Origin: Chryseolinea sp. H1M3-3
Lineage (GTDB): Bacteria; Bacteroidota; Bacteroidia; Cytophagales; Cyclobacteriaceae
DNA: 64,000 bases
Reading direction: 5' to 3'
Assembly: GCF_029360725.1 (NCBI RefSeq)
Contig: NZ_JARKMY010000001.1
Coordinates: 1,550,001-1,614,000, forward strand
Of the stretch, positions 61,875 to 64,000 are shown one piece after another. Within the stretch, counting starts at the first letter, position 1. Each line of letters starts with the position of its first letter. The notes under the pieces were generated by a model, which worked only from the letters and a program-made list of their open reading frames with translations, had not been told where the DNA came from and made no database searches. The position numbers and the translations under genes are program-made.

Positions 61875-61904
61875 AAGGATCAGACTGATAGAGAATGATC
61901 CTTT
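61874..61904. terminator. Bidirectional terminator between acyltransferase and GH3 genes
   Basis: Inverted repeat AAAGGATCA (61874-61882) / TGATCCTTT (61896-61904), between convergent genes. Confidence 0.75.
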
Positions 61905-61956
61905 CTCCAGGGTAGAAAAGTTTACAGATAGTCACCACGTTGAATGCATGCAAAAT

Positions 61957-64000
61957 CTATTTTGATTTTCTTTTATACTTCGCCACACGTTTGTCGTTGA
62001 TAACACCCTTCCAATTTAATCCAAAACTGAAATCATAAGCATTCCCTTCGCTGTCGATATGAGCACGCATGTCATGAGGAACATCTTCTAATTGTTGTTC
62101 CACTGTTTCCATGTCTGCCGGCATCTGAACAGGCAACAGTCCCGAGGGCTCAACGCCGGTAAGCACATCCATCACCGCCTGATCCATCACACCAAAGCCG
62201 AACAGTATTCCATCAACTTCCCTTTCAAATTCCGAAAACACCATCGGTCTGTTTCCATTGATTACTACAATGACGGGCTTTCCTTTCATGGTTGCTTTAG
62301 TCTCTAATATAGATTTAAGATCAGTGATGTTTGATGCTGTCACTTGTTTTCCTTTGTAAGACCTGTTTGTTATTGTAGGATCTATAACAGGATCACCAGC
62401 GGCTATACTTTTATCGCGGGCAGAGGATGCAGTATAGGGTCCGTACTGTAATGAAATGGGTACATAACCGTTGCCGCCTTTGTCTCGGTCATCCTTGCTG
62501 TAACCCACACCACCGTCGGGAGTTTTAACAAACACAATAGCAAAATCTGCTTTAGACGGATCGTCGGTGACATTTAAATACTTTTTTACGATTTCCATGT
62601 TAACCGGATTTTCGATACGCTCAGGCGTGACATTTCCAAACCAATCTCTTCCAGCGGGAACAACACGCTTTGGGATATATACGGTTTTGTTTTTCTGAAG
62701 AGGAAGGGTTTTGTTTTTATTCTTCAGCAAAACCAATGATTTCAATTGCGCTTCATATCCGGCAGCCATATATTCAGAATGACCAACAGTCTGTTTGGAT
62801 AGCTGTGGATCCAGGTATGGATTATCAAAAAGACCTACACGAAAAATATTTTTTAACAGTCGCACAGCCGATTCCTCAAATCGTTTTCTTATCGACACTT
62901 CGCCGAATTCTTTAACTCCCATCTGATAAGCCTCGATGACCGGCCCAGCATCATTGTTACCACCGAACTGATCTACGCCTGCTATGATAGCTTTATAATG
63001 ACGCTCCGCCACGGTCAATGTTTCAACGCCCCATGACTTGCCAGCAAAGACATCCGGGGTTTTACCTTCATCGGCCGTGATGACCCAATCCGTGCAGACG
63101 ACGCCGTCATAACCATACTTTTTTCTGAGAAGATCCGTGACAATATATTTGGAAAAGCTGTTGCCAACGTTCTCTCTATTTGTTTTATCCTGATTGAATG
63201 AGATAGTATAGTAAGGCATCACGGCAGAAGCCTTTTTTGTAGGCCCGGCCAAATTAAAAGCACCTTTTAAGAAAGGTATCAGGTGCGTTTCAAAGTTATT
63301 ACCAGGATATACAGCAAATTTTCCATAAGCAAAGTGACCGTCTCGTCCACCCTCTTCTGCCCCGCCACTGGGCCAATGTTTCACCATGGCGTTGACACTG
63401 TTGTAACCCCAACCGTCTTTGATTTCAGCAGCGCCCGATGAAGTTTGAAAACCGTCGATGTAAGCTCTCGCCATTTCTGCGGATAAAATCGGGTCTTCCC
63501 CAAACGTGCCGTTAATTCTATTCCAACGAGGTTCGGTTCCCAAGTCAATCTGTGGAGACAGTGCGGTAGCAATCCCTAGTGCACGATATTCTTTGGCGGC
63601 GATCGAACCAAATTTTTGCACGCGCTCGGGATCGAACGTTGCTGCAAGACCCAGTGCTTCTGGCCACATGGAGATCCTGCCACCACTTCCCAAATTATAC
63701 TCGGCGTTGGCAACTGCATTGTGACGTGGATCAGAGCTGATGTTAACCGGAATGCCCAGCCCTAACCCTTCGGCTAGAGTTTGTGCATTGTTGTTCCAGC
63801 GTGCTGCAATCTCGGGACTTTCTACTGTTGTAATTAAGACATGTCGCAGATTGTCGTTTGTCAAAAAGTCGCGCTGCTGATCACTGAGGTCGGAAGGCTG
63901 CGCACCGCTTTCTGCCAGGGGCTTTCCATTATAGGTGCCGCTTCCAAATCCGCGTGCTCTGGCAGGAATAGACTGATGACCACTATACAGCATGAGGCCG
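61957..64000 (-). CDS. Glycoside hydrolase family 3 (5' partial)
   Basis: At least 678 aa; the N-terminus runs off the right edge. GH3 features: nucleophile context GYDGVVCTDWVITADEG (VVxSDW-like), KHWPSGGAEEGGRD, PEALGLAATFD and the C-terminal domain (PVIVVINGNRPMVFSEFEREVDGILFGFGV). GH3 enzymes remove glucose or xylose from beta-linked glycans. It is the last gene of the window. Confidence 0.9.
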   Translation of the reverse strand, partial: GLMLYSGHQSIPARARGFGSGTYNGKPLAESGAQPSDLSDQQRDFLTNDNLRHVLITTVESPEIAARWNNNAQTLAEGLGLGIPVNISSDPRHNAVANAEYNLGSGGRISMWPEALGLAATFDPERVQKFGSIAAKEYRALGIATALSPQIDLGTEPRWNRINGTFGEDPILSAEMARAYIDGFQTSSGAAEIKDGWGYNSVNAMVKHWPSGGAEEGGRDGHFAYGKFAVYPGNNFETHLIPFLKGAFNLAGPTKKASAVMPYYTISFNQDKTNRENVGNSFSKYIVTDLLRKKYGYDGVVCTDWVITADEGKTPDVFAGKSWGVETLTVAERHYKAIIAGVDQFGGNNDAGPVIEAYQMGVKEFGEVSIRKRFEESAVRLLKNIFRVGLFDNPYLDPQLSKQTVGHSEYMAAGYEAQLKSLVLLKNKNKTLPLQKNKTVYIPKRVVPAGRDWFGNVTPERIENPVNMEIVKKYLNVTDDPSKADFAIVFVKTPDGGVGYSKDDRDKGGNGYVPISLQYGPYTASSARDKSIAAGDPVIDPTITNRSYKGKQVTASNITDLKSILETKATMKGKPVIVVINGNRPMVFSEFEREVDGILFGFGVMDQAVMDVLTGVEPSGLLPVQMPADMETVEQQLEDVPHDMRAHIDSEGNAYDFSFGLNWKGVINDKRVAKYKRKSK

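Overview
The window looks like a chromosome segment of a Bacteroidota bacterium, probably a Cytophagales-type soil or freshwater heterotroph. The support is indirect but consistent. Promoters use the TAnnTTTG -7 box, starts lack Shine-Dalgarno sequences, and the protein set is typical of the phylum: DUF6597-type AraC regulators, ThuA and discoidin proteins, TPR histidine kinases, PadR plus FtsX/MacB permease, GxxExxY, and a PQQ dehydrogenase with FG-GAP proteins.

Positions 1-2300 hold the 3' end of an unusual WYL-phytanoyl-CoA dioxygenase fusion, a DUF6348-like gene and a HigBA toxin-antitoxin pair. Positions 2290-4642 hold the most remarkable part: two consecutive tRNA gene arrays. Each starts with the same module: a 17-bp palindrome of the form GTTACC-N5-GGTAAC, exactly 16 nt, a TAnnTTTG promoter box, a very short ORF (34 and 28 codons), an intrinsic terminator, then tRNA genes. 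Array 1 carries Asn, Lys, Ile, Met and Phe tRNAs, several degenerate tRNA-like units and a DUF4180 gene. Array 2 carries Pro, a Tyr-like unit, Gln, His, Arg and Ser. The short ORF of each unit is enriched in the amino acids of the tRNAs behind it, which suggests a tRNA-supply sensor working by attenuation. Several tRNA genes carry 16-bp palindromes inside their D, anticodon or T loops.

Positions 4769-8995 are the backbone of a mobilizable element: a MerR/excisionase-like HTH protein, a small HTH-like protein, a ParA-like ATPase, two small proteins, a possible oriT, MobC, an HUH relaxase and a relic of a second relaxase. No integrase is visible. Positions 9015-14122 look like a defence segment: a HEPN-domain protein (ApeA-like) and, divergently, a 974-aa protein with an N-terminal PIN nuclease domain. 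If either nuclease cuts tRNA, the arrays could serve as a replacement supply; this is inference.

Positions 14402-42426 are ordinary chromosomal accessory and housekeeping genes: TylF-type methyltransferase, PqiA-like membrane protein, VOC and AraC proteins, RtcB RNA ligase, RibD-type reductase, a LysR/EthD pair, YihY, PadR/ABC permease, NHL-repeat protein, YceI, GNATs, ThuA-discoidin, NmrA and a WYL regulator. A WYL regulator stands divergently from an uncharacterised two-gene unit (42698-43567). Positions 43707-51162 hold a ThuA protein, a GxxExxY gene flanked by short direct repeats, a NarL-type two-component pair, a secreted protein, and GAF, DUF4268 and small WYL-like proteins. Positions 51439-64000 hold a TPR histidine kinase, a sugar-phosphate isomerase/PQQ dehydrogenase/FG-GAP cluster, an HTTM-like membrane protein, an acyltransferase and the 3' part of a GH3 glycosidase that runs off the window.
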